NCBI RefSeq assembly: GCF_020616595.1 | Contig: NZ_CP085278.1 | Coordinates: 186,001 to 250,000 of the forward strand | Direction: 5' to 3' | Origin: Lentilactobacillus laojiaonis | Lineage (GTDB): Bacteria; Bacillota; Bacilli; Lactobacillales; Lactobacillaceae | Length of the DNA stretch: 64,000 nucleotides | Shown here: one piece after another, positions 45,430 to 56,523 of the stretch | How positions within the stretch are numbered: position 1 is the first letter of the stretch | How the letters are laid out: each line of letters opens with the position of its first letter | Notes under the pieces: generated by a model | Databases searched by the model: none | Seen by the model: the letters and a program-made list of their open reading frames with translations, nothing else | What the model was told of the DNA's origin: nothing | Program-made: the position numbers and the translations under genes

Positions 45430-46053
45430 ATGACTGATGTAGCATTATTCAAACAAGACGGTAGCCAAAATGGAACTGTTTCTCTTAACGATTCTATTTT
45501 TGCAATCGAACCAAACGAACACGTAGTATTTGATACTATTCTTATGCAACGTGCATCAATGCGCCAAGGTACTCACGCGGTTAAAAACCGTTCTGCTGTT
45601 CGCGGTGGAGGTAAGAAACCATGGCGTCAAAAAGGTACTGGTAGAGCTCGTCAAGGTTCAATCAGATCACCTCAATGGGTTGGTGGTGGAGTTGTCTTCG
45701 GACCAACACCAAGATCATATGCTTACCATTTACCACGTAAGGTAACTCGTTTAGCTATGAAATCTGTATTATCTGCAAAAGTTAATGACGACAAGTTAGT
45801 TGTTATGGATTCCTTACAATTTGATGCTCCTAAGACTAAGGAATTCAAGGAAATGTTAGAAAAATTAAACGTTACTACAAAGACATTAGTAGTTTTAGAA
45901 GATAATAACGAAAACACTGTTCTTTCTGCACGTAACTTAGCTAATGTTAAAGTTATTGCTGCTAAAGAAGTTAACGTTTTAGATGTTGCTAACAGTGATA
46001 AAGTTGTTACAACCAAAGCTGCTCTTTCTCAAGTAGAGGAGGTGCTCGCATAA
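45430..46053 (+). CDS. rplD: 50S ribosomal protein L4
   Basis: A 207-residue protein with a long loop lining the exit tunnel ([21 protein letters not shown]), the site of macrolide-resistance changes in other bacteria; here the sequence looks wild type. In E. coli L4 represses its own operon. The stop overlaps the rplW start by one base. AAAGGAGG precedes the ATG. Confidence 0.98.
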   Translation: MTDVALFKQDGSQNGTVSLNDSIFAIEPNEHVVFDTILMQRASMRQGTHAVKNRSAVRGGGKKPWRQKGTGRARQGSIRSPQWVGGGVVFGPTPRSYAYHLPRKVTRLAMKSVLSAKVNDDKLVVMDSLQFDAPKTKEFKEMLEKLNVTTKTLVVLEDNNENTVLSARNLANVKVIAAKEVNVLDVANSDKVVTTKAALSQVEEVLA

Positions 46054-46340
46054 TGGAATCACGTGATATCATTTTACGTCCAGTTATTACTGAACAATCT
46101 ACAGCAATGATGGATGACAAACGTTACACTTTTGATGTTGATTTACGAGCAACTAAAACTCAAGTTAAAAAAGCAATTGAAGACATCTTTGATGTTAAAG
46201 TTGTAAAAGTTAACATTATGAATGTTCGTGGTAAATTAAAACGCCAAGGTCGTTACAGTGGTTACACTAAGAAACGTCGTAAGGCTATCGTTACTTTATC
46301 AAGCGACTCAAAAGAAATTAAATTATTCAACGAAGAATAA
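46053..46340 (+). CDS. rplW: 50S ribosomal protein L23
   Basis: A 95-residue protein at the exit of the peptide tunnel, docking site for trigger factor and SRP. The [11 protein letters not shown] start and the C-terminal [10 protein letters not shown] segment are standard. It overlaps rplD by one base (TAATG), a sign of coupled translation, with GAGGAGG inside the end of rplD. Confidence 0.98.
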   Translation: MESRDIILRPVITEQSTAMMDDKRYTFDVDLRATKTQVKKAIEDIFDVKVVKVNIMNVRGKLKRQGRYSGYTKKRRKAIVTLSSDSKEIKLFNEE

Positions 46341-46376
46341 TTAACATAAATATCTCTAATAGAGGAGGAAAACATC

Positions 46377-47216
46377 GTGGCTATTAAAACATACAAGCCA
46401 ACCAGCAATGGTCGTCGTAATATGACTAGTTTAGATTACAGTGACATCACTAAATCTAAACCAGAAAAATCATTACTAGAATCAAACAGTAGAACTGCTG
46501 GTCGTAATAATTCTGGTCGTATGACTGTTAGACACCGTGGTGGTGGTAACAAACGTCAATACCGTATTATTGATTTCAAACGTACAAAAGACAATGTACC
46601 TGCAACTGTTAAAGCAATTGAATACGATCCAAACCGTACTTCAAACATCGCTTTAATTGTTTATGCTGATGGTGTAAAATCATACATTATCGCCCCTAAA
46701 GGATTAAAAGTGGGTGACAAAGTTGAATCTGGTCCAGAAGCAGATATTAAAGTAGGTAATGCATTGCCATTAATGAATATTCCTGTTGGTTCAATTATTC
46801 ATAATATTGAATTAAAACCTGGTAAAGGTGGACAATTAGTTCGTTCAGCTGGTGCATCTGCACAATTATTAGGTCATGACGGTAAATACTCATTAGTTCG
46901 TTTAACATCTGGTGAAGTTCGCATGATCCTTTCAGTTAACCGTGCAACAATCGGTACTGTTGGTAATGAAGAACATGAACTTGTTAACGTTGGTAAAGCT
47001 GGTCGTAATCGTTACCGTGGTCAACGTCCTCATGTTCGTGGATCAGTAATGAACCCTAACGATCACCCTCACGGTGGTGGTGAAGGTAAAGCTCCAGTTG
47101 GTCGTCCATCACCATTATCACCATGGGGTAAGAAGACCGTTGGTAAGAAAACTCGTAATAAGAGAGCTAAATCAGATAAATTTATTGTACGTCGTCGTAA
47201 AGGTTCAAAAATGTAA
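46377..47216 (+). CDS. rplB: 50S ribosomal protein L2
   Basis: A 279-residue protein needed for subunit joining and peptidyl transfer. Diagnostic stretches are [12 protein letters not shown] and the C-terminal [17 protein letters not shown], whose His lies near the catalytic centre. GTG start with GAGGAGG nine bases upstream. Length matches the family. Confidence 0.98.
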   Translation: MAIKTYKPTSNGRRNMTSLDYSDITKSKPEKSLLESNSRTAGRNNSGRMTVRHRGGGNKRQYRIIDFKRTKDNVPATVKAIEYDPNRTSNIALIVYADGVKSYIIAPKGLKVGDKVESGPEADIKVGNALPLMNIPVGSIIHNIELKPGKGGQLVRSAGASAQLLGHDGKYSLVRLTSGEVRMILSVNRATIGTVGNEEHELVNVGKAGRNRYRGQRPHVRGSVMNPNDHPHGGGEGKAPVGRPSPLSPWGKKTVGKKTRNKRAKSDKFIVRRRKGSKM

Positions 47217-47265
47217 TTAAATTTATCCATATAAAATACTGATTTTATAGAGGAGGTTAGTAATA

Positions 47266-47541
47266 ATGGGTCGCAGTCTAAAAAAAGGTCCATTTGCCGA
47301 TGAGTACTTACTCAAAAAGGTAGATGCACAAAAAGACCAAGAAAAGAAGTCTGTAATTAAAACTTGGTCACGTCGTTCAACAATTTTCCCTAGTTTCATT
47401 GGATACACATTCGCTGTTTATGATGGACGCAAACATGTCCCCGTTTATGTTCAAGAAGACATGGTAGGTCATAAATTAGGTGAATTTGTTCCAACTCGTA
47501 CTTTCCATGGTCACGGTAGTGACGATAAGAAAACTAGATAA
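47266..47541 (+). CDS. rpsS: 30S ribosomal protein S19
   Basis: A 91-residue protein of the 30S head that forms a complex with S13 near the A-site finger. The [10 protein letters not shown] start and the [16 protein letters not shown] segment are diagnostic. GAGGAGG ribosome site. Confidence 0.98.
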   Translation: MGRSLKKGPFADEYLLKKVDAQKDQEKKSVIKTWSRRSTIFPSFIGYTFAVYDGRKHVPVYVQEDMVGHKLGEFVPTRTFHGHGSDDKKTR

Positions 47542-47558
47542 AGCAAGGAGGATATCTA

Positions 47559-47915
47559 ATGGCTGAACAAGTTACATCAGCAAAAGCAACTGCGAAGACT
47601 GTTCGTATTGCCGCTCGTAAGGTCCGTCTTGTAGTCGATCTTGTTAGAGGTAAGAGTATTGCTGAAGCTTTAGCAATCTTGGAATTCACCCCTCGTGGTG
47701 CATCACCAGTTGTTTCTAAAGTACTCAAATCTGCTGTTGCGAATGCAGAAAATAACTATGACTTAGATAGTCAAAACTTATACGTAAGTGAAGCATATGT
47801 TAACGAAGGACCAACTTTAAAACGTTTCCGTCCACGTGCAAAAGGCTCAGCTTCACCAATTAACAAACGTACAAGCCACATTACAATTGTAGTATCTGAA
47901 AAAAAGGAGGGCTAA
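47559..47915 (+). CDS. rplV: 50S ribosomal protein L22
   Basis: A 118-residue protein whose beta-hairpin lines the exit tunnel opposite L4. [14 protein letters not shown] and the hairpin [16 protein letters not shown] are typical; macrolide-resistance insertions known in this hairpin elsewhere are absent. Starts 17 bases after rpsS. Confidence 0.98.
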   Translation: MAEQVTSAKATAKTVRIAARKVRLVVDLVRGKSIAEALAILEFTPRGASPVVSKVLKSAVANAENNYDLDSQNLYVSEAYVNEGPTLKRFRPRAKGSASPINKRTSHITIVVSEKKEG

Positions 47916-47918
47916 TTC

Positions 47919-48584
47919 GTGGGTAACAAGATAAATCCTAATGGTTTACGTGTTGGTATTATTCGCGACTGGGAATCTAAGTGGTATGCTGAAAAAGATT
48001 ATGCTGCTTACCTTCGTGAAGATCTACAAATTCGTAAGTATATTGAAAAACGTCTTGCAAGTGCTTCAGTTTCAACTATCGAAATTGAACGTGCTGCAAA
48101 CCGTGTAAACATCTCAATTCACACTGCCAAACCAGGTATGGTTATTGGTAAAGGTGGTTCTGAAGTTGAAAATCTTCGTAAAGAATTAAACAAATTGACT
48201 GGTAAACGTGTTCACATCAACATCGTTGAAATCAAGAAACCTGATTTAGACGCAAAATTAGTTGGTGAAAACATTGCTAGACAACTTGAAGGACGTGTTG
48301 CTTTCCGTCGTGCAATGAGACAAGCAATGCAACGTACTATGCGTTCAGGCGCAAAAGGTATCAAAACACAAGTTTCTGGTCGTTTAAACGGTGCCGATAT
48401 GTCTCGTATTGAAGCATATTCAGATGGTACTGTTCCATTGCACACACTACGCGCAGATATTGATTACGCATGGGTAGAAGCAAATACTACTTATGGAGTT
48501 ATCGGTGTTAAAACTTGGATCTACCGTGGTGAAATTCTTCCAGAAAAACCAAACAGCAAAAAAGCTGAAAAAGGAGGGGATTAA
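47919..48584 (+). CDS. rpsC: 30S ribosomal protein S3
   Basis: A 221-residue protein at the mRNA entry channel with helicase-like role. The KH domain motif [16 protein letters not shown] and the C-terminal [10 protein letters not shown] stretch are present. GTG start three bases after the rplV stop, with AAGGAGG inside rplV. Confidence 0.98.
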   Translation: MGNKINPNGLRVGIIRDWESKWYAEKDYAAYLREDLQIRKYIEKRLASASVSTIEIERAANRVNISIHTAKPGMVIGKGGSEVENLRKELNKLTGKRVHINIVEIKKPDLDAKLVGENIARQLEGRVAFRRAMRQAMQRTMRSGAKGIKTQVSGRLNGADMSRIEAYSDGTVPLHTLRADIDYAWVEANTTYGVIGVKTWIYRGEILPEKPNSKKAEKGGD

Positions 48585-48586
48585 AC

Positions 48587-49021
48587 ATGTTAGTACCAAA
48601 ACGTGTTAAGTTCCGTCGTGAGCACCGTGGTAAGTTACGTGGTGCCGCTAAAGGTGGCAAAACAGTTACATTTGGTGAATATGGTTTACAAGCATTAGAT
48701 TCACATTGGATCACTAACCGCCAAATCGAAGCTGCTCGTATTGCGATGACCCGTCATATGAAACGTGGAGGAAAAGTTTGGATTAAAATTTTCCCTCACA
48801 AATCATATACTGAAAAAGGTGTCGGAGTTCGAATGGGTAATGGTAAAGGTACACCTGCAGGATGGGTAGCTCCAGTTAAACGCGAAAAAGTGTTATTTGA
48901 AGTTGCCGGCGTTCCTGAAGATGTCGCTCGCGAAGCATTACGCTTAGCAGCAATGAAACTTCCCGTTCGTACAAAGATTTTAAAACGTGAGGAAGTAGGT
49001 GGCGAATCAAATGAAGGCTAA
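48587..49021 (+). CDS. rplP: 50S ribosomal protein L16
   Basis: A 144-residue protein that helps organise the A-site and tRNA acceptor arms. [15 protein letters not shown] and [13 protein letters not shown] are diagnostic. Starts two bases after rpsC, with AAGGAGGGG upstream; its 3' end overlaps the start of rpmC by 11 bases. Confidence 0.98.
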   Translation: MLVPKRVKFRREHRGKLRGAAKGGKTVTFGEYGLQALDSHWITNRQIEAARIAMTRHMKRGGKVWIKIFPHKSYTEKGVGVRMGNGKGTPAGWVAPVKREKVLFEVAGVPEDVAREALRLAAMKLPVRTKILKREEVGGESNEG

Positions 49022-49205
49022 AGAAATTAATGAATTAACCACTGATCAAATGATTGAAAAAGAAGATTCTTACAAAAAAGAATTATTCAATCTTCGTTTC
49101 CAATTAGCCACAGGACAATTGGAAAATACTGCAAGATTAAAACAAGTGCGTAAAAATATTGCTCGTATTAAAACTGCACTTCGTCAAAAAGAATTAAGCA
49201 AATAG
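49011..49205 (+). CDS. rpmC: 50S ribosomal protein L29
   Basis: A 64-residue two-helix protein near the tunnel exit. The ATG at 49011 gives the standard start [10 protein letters not shown] and has AGGTGG eight bases upstream; a GTG at 48999 in frame would add four residues not seen in the family. It overlaps rplP, so the two are translationally coupled. Confidence 0.95.
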   Translation: MKAKEINELTTDQMIEKEDSYKKELFNLRFQLATGQLENTARLKQVRKNIARIKTALRQKELSK

Positions 49206-49229
49206 AATACGATAAGGAGGAATAACTTA

Positions 49230-49496
49230 ATGGCTGAAGAACGTAACCAGCGTAAAGTTTACCAAGGAACTGTAGTTTCTGATAAGAATGACAAAACAAT
49301 TACTGTTTTAGTTTCAACTTACAAGAATCACCCAACTTATGGTAAACGTGTTAAATACTCAAAGAAGTATACTGCACACGATCAAAATAACGAAGCCAAA
49401 GTTGGCGATATCGTACAAATCATGGAAACTCGTCCTTTGTCAAAAACAAAGCGTTTCAGATTAGTTGATATTGTTGAAAAAGCGGTTATTATTTAA
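49230..49496 (+). CDS. rpsQ: 30S ribosomal protein S17
   Basis: An 88-residue OB-fold protein that binds 16S rRNA early in assembly. [16 protein letters not shown] and [13 protein letters not shown] are typical. AAGGAGG ribosome site, 24 bases after rpmC. Confidence 0.98.
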   Translation: MAEERNQRKVYQGTVVSDKNDKTITVLVSTYKNHPTYGKRVKYSKKYTAHDQNNEAKVGDIVQIMETRPLSKTKRFRLVDIVEKAVII

Positions 49497-49550
49497 GGAT
49501 TATCATTTTTTATCGTATTCTGATTTAAAAAATGAAGGGAGGATATACCT

Positions 49551-49919
49551 GTGATTCAACAAGAAAGTCGTTTAAAAGTTGCCGATAACTCAGGCGCAAA
49601 AGAAATCTTAACTATTAAAGTTTTAGGTGGTTCAACTAGAAGATATGCCGGTATCGGTGATATTATCGTTGCTACTGTAAAACAAGCAACACCAGGTGGC
49701 GTTGTCAAAAAAGGTGACGTTGTTAAGGCAGTTGTCGTTCGTACTAAGGCTGTTACTCGTCGTAATGATGGTTCATATATTCGTTTTGATGAAAATGCTG
49801 CAGTTTTAATTAAAGATGACAAGAGTCCTCAAGGTACTCGTATTTTTGGCCCGGTTGCTCGTGAATTGCGTGATAACAATTTCATGAAGATCGTTTCATT
49901 AGCTCCAGAAGTACTTTAA
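49551..49919 (+). CDS. rplN: 50S ribosomal protein L14
   Basis: A 122-residue protein at the subunit interface that forms bridge B8. VADNSGAKE and the [12 protein letters not shown] stretch are typical. GTG start with GGGAGG upstream. In E. coli the spc operon starts at this gene; here no separate promoter is evident in the 54-base gap. Confidence 0.98.
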   Translation: MIQQESRLKVADNSGAKEILTIKVLGGSTRRYAGIGDIIVATVKQATPGGVVKKGDVVKAVVVRTKAVTRRNDGSYIRFDENAAVLIKDDKSPQGTRIFGPVARELRDNNFMKIVSLAPEVL

Positions 49920-49951
49920 TCACAACCAGGATATAAGGAGGTGCCCTAATA

Positions 49952-50260
49952 ATGTTCGTTAAAACTGGTGACAAAGTTCGTGTTATTGCTGGTAAAGACA
50001 AAGGTAAAGAAGGAACTATCAAAAAGACAATTTCTTCTAAAAACCGTGTCGTTGTAGAAGGCATTAACATGATTAAAAAACACGTTAAAGCTTCACAAGT
50101 TAACCCACAAGGTGGAATTGTTGATACTGAAGCTCCAATCGATGTGTCAAATGTTATGCTAATTGACCCATCAAACAATGAACCTACTCGTGTAGGATTT
50201 AAAGTTGAAGATGGTAAAAAAATCCGTTTTTCTAAAAAAACACAAAAAGCAATCGATTAA
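49952..50260 (+). CDS. rplX: 50S ribosomal protein L24
   Basis: A 102-residue assembly initiator protein with a KOW motif ([18 protein letters not shown] at the N-terminus). AAGGAGG ribosome site. Part of the S10-spc run. Confidence 0.98.
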   Translation: MFVKTGDKVRVIAGKDKGKEGTIKKTISSKNRVVVEGINMIKKHVKASQVNPQGGIVDTEAPIDVSNVMLIDPSNNEPTRVGFKVEDGKKIRFSKKTQKAID

Positions 50261-50292
50261 TTAATATATAGTGAAAGGAGGATCCCTTTTAT

Positions 50293-50835
50293 ATGTCAAG
50301 TCGTTTAAAAGAAAAATTTAATACTGAAATTACACCAAACATGATGAAACAATTCGATTACAAATCAATCATGCAAGCACCAAAGATTGACAAAATTGTC
50401 TTAAACATGGGTGTTGGTGATGCCGTATCTAATGCTAAAAACCTTGATGAAGCAGTTGCTGAATTAGCACTTATCTCAGGTCAAAAACCATTAGTTACTA
50501 AAGCAAAAAAATCAATCGCTGGATTCCGTTTACGTGAAGGAATGTCAATTGGTGCTAAAGTTACTCTACGTGGAGACAGAATGTATGATTTCTTAGATAA
50601 GTTAATCAACGTTTCATTACCACGTGTTCGTGATTTCCACGGTGTTAGCTCAAAATCCTTTGATGGTCGCGGAAACTACACTTTAGGTGTTAGAGAACAA
50701 TTAATTTTCCCAGAAATTGATTATGATAATGTTAACCGTGTCCGCGGTTTAGATATTGTAATCGTCACTACTGCAAATACCGATGAAGAAGGCCGTGCCT
50801 TACTTACTGATTTCGGTATGCCATTTGCTAAATAA
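50293..50835 (+). CDS. rplE: 50S ribosomal protein L5
   Basis: A 180-residue 5S rRNA-binding protein that contacts the P-site t[14 protein letters not shown] near residue 35 and [16 protein letters not shown] near the C-terminus are diagnostic. AAAGGAGG ribosome site. Confidence 0.98.
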   Translation: MSSRLKEKFNTEITPNMMKQFDYKSIMQAPKIDKIVLNMGVGDAVSNAKNLDEAVAELALISGQKPLVTKAKKSIAGFRLREGMSIGAKVTLRGDRMYDFLDKLINVSLPRVRDFHGVSSKSFDGRGNYTLGVREQLIFPEIDYDNVNRVRGLDIVIVTTANTDEEGRALLTDFGMPFAK

Positions 50836-50850
50836 TGAGGAGGATTCACA

Positions 50851-51036
50851 TTGGCTAAAAAATCTTTAATTGTAAAAAGTGAACGTCCCGCAAAATTCTC
50901 AACACAAAGTTACACTCGTTGTGAACGTTGTGGCCGACCTCGTTCTGTATACAAAAAATTCCACCTATGCCGTATCTGTCTTCGTCAACTTGCCCACAAA
51001 GGTCAAATCCCTGGCATGAAAAAAGCTAGTTGGTAA
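50851..51036 (+). CDS. rpsN: 30S ribosomal protein S14, zinc-binding type
   Basis: A 61-residue C+ form of S14 with a zinc ribbon C24-x2-C27...C40-x2-C43. The zinc-free form, if present elsewhere, would be a paralogue used under zinc limitation. TTG start with GAGGAGG upstream, 15 bases after rplE. Confidence 0.97.
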   Translation: MAKKSLIVKSERPAKFSTQSYTRCERCGRPRSVYKKFHLCRICLRQLAHKGQIPGMKKASW

Positions 51037-51062
51037 TCAATTAAAAAGGAGGTTGTGCACAA

Positions 51063-51461
51063 ATGTCTATGACTGACCCAATTGCAGACTTTTTAACTCG
51101 TATTCGTAATGCCAACATGGTATACCACGAAACTGTTGAAGTTCCTGCATCAAAAATCAAACGTGATATCGCTGAAATCCTTAAACGTGAAGGTTTCGTA
51201 CGCGATGTTGAATACATTGAAGATGATAAACAAGGTGTTATCCGCGTATTTCTAAAATATGCTAACGATAACCAACGTGTAATTACTGGTATTAAGAGAA
51301 TTTCTAAACCAGGATTACGTTCATATGTTAAGTCAGACGCTATTCCTAAGGTTCTTAACGGACTTGGAATTGCAATCATTTCTACTTCAAATGGAGTTAT
51401 GACTGATAAAGAAGCTCGCGCCCAAAAAATCGGCGGCGAAGTTTTAGCTTACGTATGGTAA
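51063..51461 (+). CDS. rpsH: 30S ribosomal protein S8
   Basis: A 132-residue primary 16S rRNA binder that in E. coli also represses the spc operon by binding its m[19 protein letters not shown] and the [14 protein letters not shown] segment are diagnostic. AAGGAGG ribosome site. Confidence 0.98.
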   Translation: MSMTDPIADFLTRIRNANMVYHETVEVPASKIKRDIAEILKREGFVRDVEYIEDDKQGVIRVFLKYANDNQRVITGIKRISKPGLRSYVKSDAIPKVLNGLGIAIISTSNGVMTDKEARAQKIGGEVLAYVW

Positions 51462-51492
51462 AAAATAAATCATAATATCGGAGGTGTAACTA

Positions 51493-52032
51493 ATGAGTCG
51501 TATTGGTTATAAAACTGTTGTTTTACCTGCAGGTGTGGAAGTAAAACAAGATGGAAATGTTATAACTGTTAAAGGTTCTAAAGGAACTTTAAGCCGTGAA
51601 TTTTCAGATTTAATCAAAATGAACATTGATGGTAATAATGTTAACTTTGAACCAGTTGGCGATTATAATAACAAAGTTCGTGCATTACATGGTACATCAC
51701 GTGCCAACTTTAACAACATGGTTGAAGGTGTAACTAATGGTTTTGGTAAAACTCTTAAGTTAGTCGGTGTTGGTTACCGTGCTCAACTTAAAGGTAGTAC
51801 TTTAACTTTAAATGTTGGTTATTCAAACCCTGTTGAAATGGCTGTTCCTGAAGATTTGACTGTTGAAGTTCCTGATAATACTACTATTAAGATTTCTGGA
51901 ATCAACAAGCAATTCGTTGGAGACTTTGCTGCTTCTGTTCGTGCCGTTCGTTCACCAGAACCTTACAAAGGTAAAGGTATTCGTTACGAAAACGAACACA
52001 TTATTCGTAAAGAAGGTAAGACTGGTAAGTAA
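51493..52032 (+). CDS. rplF: 50S ribosomal protein L6
   Basis: A 179-residue protein near the factor-binding centre, made of two similar domains. [12 protein letters not shown] and the C-terminal [13 protein letters not shown] are diagnostic. CGGAGG ribosome site. Confidence 0.98.
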   Translation: MSRIGYKTVVLPAGVEVKQDGNVITVKGSKGTLSREFSDLIKMNIDGNNVNFEPVGDYNNKVRALHGTSRANFNNMVEGVTNGFGKTLKLVGVGYRAQLKGSTLTLNVGYSNPVEMAVPEDLTVEVPDNTTIKISGINKQFVGDFAASVRAVRSPEPYKGKGIRYENEHIIRKEGKTGK

Positions 52033-52078
52033 TAATTTATTATTACTTTCAGCTTAATAAAATTTTGAGGTGACTATT

Positions 52079-52432
52079 GTGATTTCTAAACCAGATAAAA
52101 ACAAAAATCGAAAACGTCGTCACAGTCGTGTTCGTAGTAAAATTTCTGGTACTGCCGAGCGCCCACGCTTGAACGTATTCCGTTCTAATAAAAACATCTA
52201 TGCTCAAGTAATTGATGACGTAGAGGGTGTAACGCTTGTTAGTGCCTCAACACTTGATCTTGAAAACGGTGGTAACAAAACCGAACAAGCTACTAGTGTT
52301 GGAAAAATGATCGCAGAACGTGCAGCTGCTAAGAATATCAAAAATGTTGTTTTTGATCGTGGTGGATACATCTATCATGGACGCGTAAAAGCTCTTGCTG
52401 ATGCAGCTCGCGAAAACGGACTAGAATTTTAA
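52079..52432 (+). CDS. rplR: 50S ribosomal protein L18
   Basis: A 117-residue 5S rRNA-binding protein. The GTG at 52079 gives the standard start [19 protein letters not shown] and follows GAGGTG by six bases; the earlier GTG at 52070 is part of that ribosome site. The end is [20 protein letters not shown], which is standard. Confidence 0.97.
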   Translation: MISKPDKNKNRKRRHSRVRSKISGTAERPRLNVFRSNKNIYAQVIDDVEGVTLVSASTLDLENGGNKTEQATSVGKMIAERAAAKNIKNVVFDRGGYIYHGRVKALADAARENGLEF

Positions 52433-52452
52433 TAAAGGAGGAATAACCGCAC

Positions 52453-52956
52453 ATGAAGAAATTTATTGATCCAGATAAATTAGAGCTTGAAGATAACGTA
52501 GTTGCTATCAACCGTATCACTAAAGTTGTTAAAGGTGGACGTCGTCTACGTTTTGCCGCTTTAGTTGTTGTCGGTGACAAGAACGGTCATGTTGGTTTTG
52601 GTACTGGTAAAGCTCAAGAAGTTCCAGAAGCAATCCGTAAAGCTATTGAAGCAGCTCGTAAAAACTTGATTGAGGTTCCGATTGTTGGTACAACAATTCC
52701 TCATAAAGTTATTGGAACTTTCGGTGGTGGTAAGATTATGCTTAAACCAGCTGAAGAAGGTTCTGGGGTCGCAGCCGGTGGCGCTGTTCGTTCCGTTATG
52801 GAACTTGCTGGTATCGGTGATGTTACAAGTAAGAGATTAGGTTCTAACACTCCAGTAAATGTTATTCGTGCTACTTTTGAAGGCCTTAAGGCTATGAAGA
52901 GTGCAGAAGAAGTTTCAGCTTTACGTGGTGTTTCAACCCAACATTTAGCTGAATAA
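52453..52956 (+). CDS. rpsE: 30S ribosomal protein S5
   Basis: A 167-residue protein that controls decoding accuracy; spectinomycin resistance maps to its N-terminal loop. [18 protein letters not shown] and the [18 protein letters not shown] stretch are typical. AAAGGAGG ribosome site. Confidence 0.98.
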   Translation: MKKFIDPDKLELEDNVVAINRITKVVKGGRRLRFAALVVVGDKNGHVGFGTGKAQEVPEAIRKAIEAARKNLIEVPIVGTTIPHKVIGTFGGGKIMLKPAEEGSGVAAGGAVRSVMELAGIGDVTSKRLGSNTPVNVIRATFEGLKAMKSAEEVSALRGVSTQHLAE

Positions 52957-52970
52957 GGAGGGTGTATCAG

Positions 52971-53156
52971 ATGGCTCAATTAAAAGTTACTTTAATCCGT
53001 AGTGCAGCTCATCGCCTCCCAAAGCAACGTAAAATTGTGAAGGCTCTTGGCTTAGGTCGAATTAATAGTACTGTTGTTAAACCTGACAACGAATCTATTC
53101 GTGGCGCACTATTTCAAATTGCACATTTAATCAAAGTAGAACAAGTTAACGATTAA
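52971..53156 (+). CDS. rpmD: 50S ribosomal protein L30
   Basis: A 61-residue protein of the large subunit. The ATG at 52971 gives [15 protein letters not shown], the standard start, with AAGGAGGG upstream; a GTG at 52962 is too close to that site. The [15 protein letters not shown] core is diagnostic. Confidence 0.97.
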   Translation: MAQLKVTLIRSAAHRLPKQRKIVKALGLGRINSTVVKPDNESIRGALFQIAHLIKVEQVND

Positions 53157-53181
53157 AAATCTTTAAGGAGGTGCCGATTTC

Positions 53182-53616
53182 ATGGAAATGAATGAATTAA
53201 AACCTGTTGAAGGTTCACGTCCATCACGTACTCGTAAGGGTCGCGGACGCTCTGCTGGTAAAGGTAAGACTGCCGGACGTGGACAAAAAGGTCAAAAAGC
53301 TCGTAGTAAGACCCGTTTAGGATTTGAAGGTGGCCAAATGCCATTATATCGTCGAATTCCAAAACGTGGATTTAACAATATTAACCGTAAAGAATATGCG
53401 GTTGTTAATGTTGAAAAACTAAATATTTTTGATGATGGTACTGAAGTTACTCCAGAAGTACTTGTAGAAAAAGGCATTGTTAAGAATACTAAGAGTGGTA
53501 TTAAAATTCTTGGTGACGGTGAATTAACTAAGAAATTAACTGTTAAAGCAAACAAGTTTTCTAACAGTGCAAAAACTGTGATCGAAAACGCTGGCGGTAA
53601 AATCGAGGTGATTTAA
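53182..53616 (+). CDS. rplO: 50S ribosomal protein L15
   Basis: A 144-residue late-assembly protein. The Gly- and Arg-rich N-terminus ([20 protein letters not shown]) and [13 protein letters not shown] are diagnostic. Its stop overlaps the secY start by one base, typical of this gene pair. AAGGAGG ribosome site. Confidence 0.98.
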   Translation: MEMNELKPVEGSRPSRTRKGRGRSAGKGKTAGRGQKGQKARSKTRLGFEGGQMPLYRRIPKRGFNNINRKEYAVVNVEKLNIFDDGTEVTPEVLVEKGIVKNTKSGIKILGDGELTKKLTVKANKFSNSAKTVIENAGGKIEVI

Positions 53617-54932
53617 TGCTTTCAATTATGAAGGGTGCGTTTAAAGTAAAGGAAATTAGAAAAAAAATTCTCTTTACTTTAGGAGTTTTGGTTATCTTTA
53701 GATTAGGTGCTTATATTACCGTACCAGGTATTAACGCAAAAGCATTAGAATCAGTTGCATCATCTGGATTAGTTGGAATCTTAAACACATTTAGTGGTGG
53801 TGGATTAACTAATTATTCAATTTTTGCAATGGGAGTTTCACCTTACATTACCGCACAAATCATCGTTCAACTTCTTCAAATGGATATCGTTCCACGTTTT
53901 GTGGAATGGGGAAAACAAGGTGAAGTTGGACGTCGAAAGTTAAATCAAGTTACTCGTTACTTAACAGTTGTCCTAGCGTTCTTACAATCAATTGGAATAA
54001 CTGCTGGGTTCAATACGTTAAGTAGTCTAAATCTTGTTTCTAATCCAACTGTTTCAACATTTATTACCATTGGAGTTATTCTAACTGGTGGATCAATGTT
54101 AACAACTTGGATGGGGGACATGATTACCGAAAGAGGAATTGGTAATGGTATTTCAATGATTATTTTTGCCGGAATTATTGCTCGTATTCCTGATGGAGTC
54201 ACGCAATTATATCGTCAATTATTCGTTGGAGTATCTTCAAACGAACTTTGGAAACCAATCCTATTCGTAGTCGCTATTATCATTGCTGTGTTGGCAATTG
54301 TAACTTTTGTTACTTGGTTCCAACAAGCTGAACGTCGTGTACCTATTCAATACACAAGAAGAATTGCTGGATCACCAGATAGCAGTTACCTTCCATTGAA
54401 GGTAAATGTTGCCGGTGTTATTCCCGTAATCTTCGCTAGTTCGTTTATTGCAACCCCACAGACAATTTTAATGGCATTTGCAAATTCTCATTCTGAAGAT
54501 ACTTGGTATAAAGTATTATCGAATGTGTTTAATATGCAAACACCGACTGGAGCTGTTTTATATACAGTTTTAATCATCTTATTCACATACTTCTATGCTT
54601 TTGTTCAAGTTAATCCAGAAAAACTGGCTGAAAACTTGCAAAAACAAGGTAGTTACATTCCTGGTATTTGGCCAGGACATGCAACTCAAACATACGTTTC
54701 AAAACTGCTTATGAGATTAAGTACAGTTGGTTCAATCTTCCTTGGTTTTGTGGCATTAATTCCGTTAATTGCACAAAATGTTTGGAACTTAAATGAATCA
54801 ATTGGACTAGGTGGAACAAGTTTACTAATTGTTGTTGGGGTAGCTATTGAAACAATTCGTCAAATCCGTGGTTTGATGATGAAACGTCAATATGTTGGAT
54901 TTATTCATAATCCAAAACCAGCTAACGATTAG
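53616..54932 (+). CDS. secY: protein translocase subunit SecY
   Basis: A 438-residue channel protein of the Sec translocon with ten membrane helices and a short basic N-terminus. GGGLTNYSIFAMGVSPYITA and ITERGIGNGISMIIF match the lateral-gate helices, and the cytoplasmic loop NPEKLAENLQKQGSYIPGI contacts SecA or the ribosome. Located in the spc operon as in nearly all bacteria. Overlaps rplO by one base. Confidence 0.98.
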   Translation: MLSIMKGAFKVKEIRKKILFTLGVLVIFRLGAYITVPGINAKALESVASSGLVGILNTFSGGGLTNYSIFAMGVSPYITAQIIVQLLQMDIVPRFVEWGKQGEVGRRKLNQVTRYLTVVLAFLQSIGITAGFNTLSSLNLVSNPTVSTFITIGVILTGGSMLTTWMGDMITERGIGNGISMIIFAGIIARIPDGVTQLYRQLFVGVSSNELWKPILFVVAIIIAVLAIVTFVTWFQQAERRVPIQYTRRIAGSPDSSYLPLKVNVAGVIPVIFASSFIATPQTILMAFANSHSEDTWYKVLSNVFNMQTPTGAVLYTVLIILFTYFYAFVQVNPEKLAENLQKQGSYIPGIWPGHATQTYVSKLLMRLSTVGSIFLGFVALIPLIAQNVWNLNESIGLGGTSLLIVVGVAIETIRQIRGLMMKRQYVGFIHNPKPAND

Positions 54933-54958
54933 AATCTTAACCTAAAGGAGACAGTTTA

Positions 54959-55615
54959 ATGTCACTAAATCTTATTTTATTAGGATTACCAGGTGCAGGT
55001 AAGGGTACTCAAGCACAATATATTGTTGATAAGTATCCAATTCCTCACATCTCAACCGGTGATATGTTTAGGGAAGCAATGGCTAATAAAACTCCTATGG
55101 GCTTAAAAGCTAAGGAATTTATTGATAAAGGCGATTTAGTTCCTGATGATGTTACTAATGGGATTGTTAAGGATCGTTTAGGAAACGCAGATACAAAAGA
55201 CGGTTTCTTACTTGATGGTTATCCTAGAACTTTAGAACAAGCAAATGCATTAGCTGAAATGACTGATGTATTAAACAAACCTTTAAATGCTGTTATCAAC
55301 ATCGATGTTGATCCTAATCTACTAACTGAACGACTATCTAGTCGATTCATTTGTAGAAATTGTGGAGCTACTTATAACAAGCTATATCATATGCCTAAGG
55401 TAGAAGATACTTGTGATGTATGTGGTCACCATGAATTTTATCAACGTGATGATGATAAACCAGAAGCAGTTAAAAATCGTCTTGATGTTAACATCAAAAT
55501 GAATACTCCATTAATTGCATACTATAAAGAAAGAAATCTTCTTTATAATGTAGATGGTAACAATAGCATTGATGACGTTTGGCAACAAATTGATTCTATC
55601 TTGAGTTCTTTATAA
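54959..55615 (+). CDS. adk: adenylate kinase, zinc-type
   Basis: A 218-residue enzyme that interconverts ATP, ADP and AMP. P-loop GLPGAGKGT near the N-terminus and [11 protein letters not shown] for the AMP site. The LID holds a structural zinc site with C132, C135, C152 and C155, the Gram-positive form. AAAGGAGA ribosome site, 26 bases after secY. Confidence 0.97.
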   Translation: MSLNLILLGLPGAGKGTQAQYIVDKYPIPHISTGDMFREAMANKTPMGLKAKEFIDKGDLVPDDVTNGIVKDRLGNADTKDGFLLDGYPRTLEQANALAEMTDVLNKPLNAVINIDVDPNLLTERLSSRFICRNCGATYNKLYHMPKVEDTCDVCGHHEFYQRDDDKPEAVKNRLDVNIKMNTPLIAYYKERNLLYNVDGNNSIDDVWQQIDSILSSL

Positions 55616-55740
55616 TGTATTCCTCAATTAAAAATTGTGGTTAGTTTGAAGGAACTTGACAAATATGGTAGACTAACATTTAGCTGTCAAAGTCATGTTT
55701 TATTCAATCTAACTTATAATCCTGTTGGAGGTGTATATAA

Positions 55741-55959
55741 ATGGCTAAAGATAATGTTATTGAAATTGAAGGTAAAATTCTTGAGACCCTTCCAAATGCA
55801 ATGTTTCGTGTTGAATTAGAAAATGGACATGAAATTTTAGCACACGTTTCAGGTAAAATTCGTATGCATTACATTCGTATTCTACCTGGTGATAGGGTAA
55901 CAGTTGAAATGTCTCCATATGATTTAACTAAGGGACGTATCACTTATCGTTTTAAATAA
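55741..55959 (+). CDS. infA: translation initiation factor IF-1
   Basis: A 72-residue OB-fold protein that blocks the A site during initiation. Sequence [19 protein letters not shown] and the end GRITYRFK are typical. GGAGG ribosome site. The 125-base gap after adk has a TTGACA hexamer at about 55657 without a good -10 at normal spacing, so a separate promoter is unproven. Confidence 0.97.
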   Translation: MAKDNVIEIEGKILETLPNAMFRVELENGHEILAHVSGKIRMHYIRILPGDRVTVEMSPYDLTKGRITYRFK

Positions 55960-55991
55960 TTTTTTGTCTTCATTTTTGAGGAGGGTTAAAA

Positions 55992-56111
55992 ATGAAAGTA
56001 AGACCATCAGTAAAACCAATGTGTGAACATTGTAGAGTAATTAAAAGAAAAGGCCGAGTAATGATTATTTGCTCAGCTAATCCAAAACACAAACAACGTC
56101 AAGGTAAGTAA
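55992..56111 (+). CDS. rpmJ: 50S ribosomal protein L36, zinc-type
   Basis: A 39-residue protein ([14 protein letters not shown] start) with zinc ligands C11, C14, C27 and the His in [17 protein letters not shown] lies just upstream. It sits between infA and rpsM as is standard. Usual length is 37-38, so the C-terminus is one residue longer. Confidence 0.97.
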   Translation: MKVRPSVKPMCEHCRVIKRKGRVMIICSANPKHKQRQGK

Positions 56112-56132
56112 TTAATAGGAGGTGTATGCTAA

Positions 56133-56498
56133 ATGGCTCGTATTGCCGGAATTGATTTACCTCGTGATAAACGAATCGTTATTGCTTTAACTTATATTTA
56201 TGGTATTGGTAACACTACCGCACAAAAAGTATTAAAAGAAGCAGCAGTATCAGAAGATGTTCGAGTACGTGATTTAACTCCTGATCAAGAAGATAAAATC
56301 CGTGCAGTTGTCGACAACATTAAAGTTGAAGGTGACTTACGTCGTGAAGTAAGTATGAATATCAAACGTCTTCAAGAAATTGGATCTTATCGTGGAATGC
56401 GTCATCGTCGTGGTTTACCAGTACGTGGACAACACACTAAGAACAATGCTAGAACTCGTAAGGGTAAAGCTACTGCAATTGCAGGTAAGAAAAAATAA
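56133..56498 (+). CDS. rpsM: 30S ribosomal protein S13
   Basis: A 121-residue head protein that contacts the P-site tRNA and subunit bridges. The start [14 protein letters not shown] and the end [19 protein letters not shown] are diagnostic. GGAGG ribosome site. Confidence 0.98.
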   Translation: MARIAGIDLPRDKRIVIALTYIYGIGNTTAQKVLKEAAVSEDVRVRDLTPDQEDKIRAVVDNIKVEGDLRREVSMNIKRLQEIGSYRGMRHRRGLPVRGQHTKNNARTRKGKATAIAGKKK

Positions 56499-56523
56499 TT
56501 AAAGAAGGAGGTCATCTAACTTT

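Noticed and set aside
55657-55690. Promoter upstream of infA
   Set aside because: TTGACA is perfect but no -10 hexamer stands at 16-18 bases.
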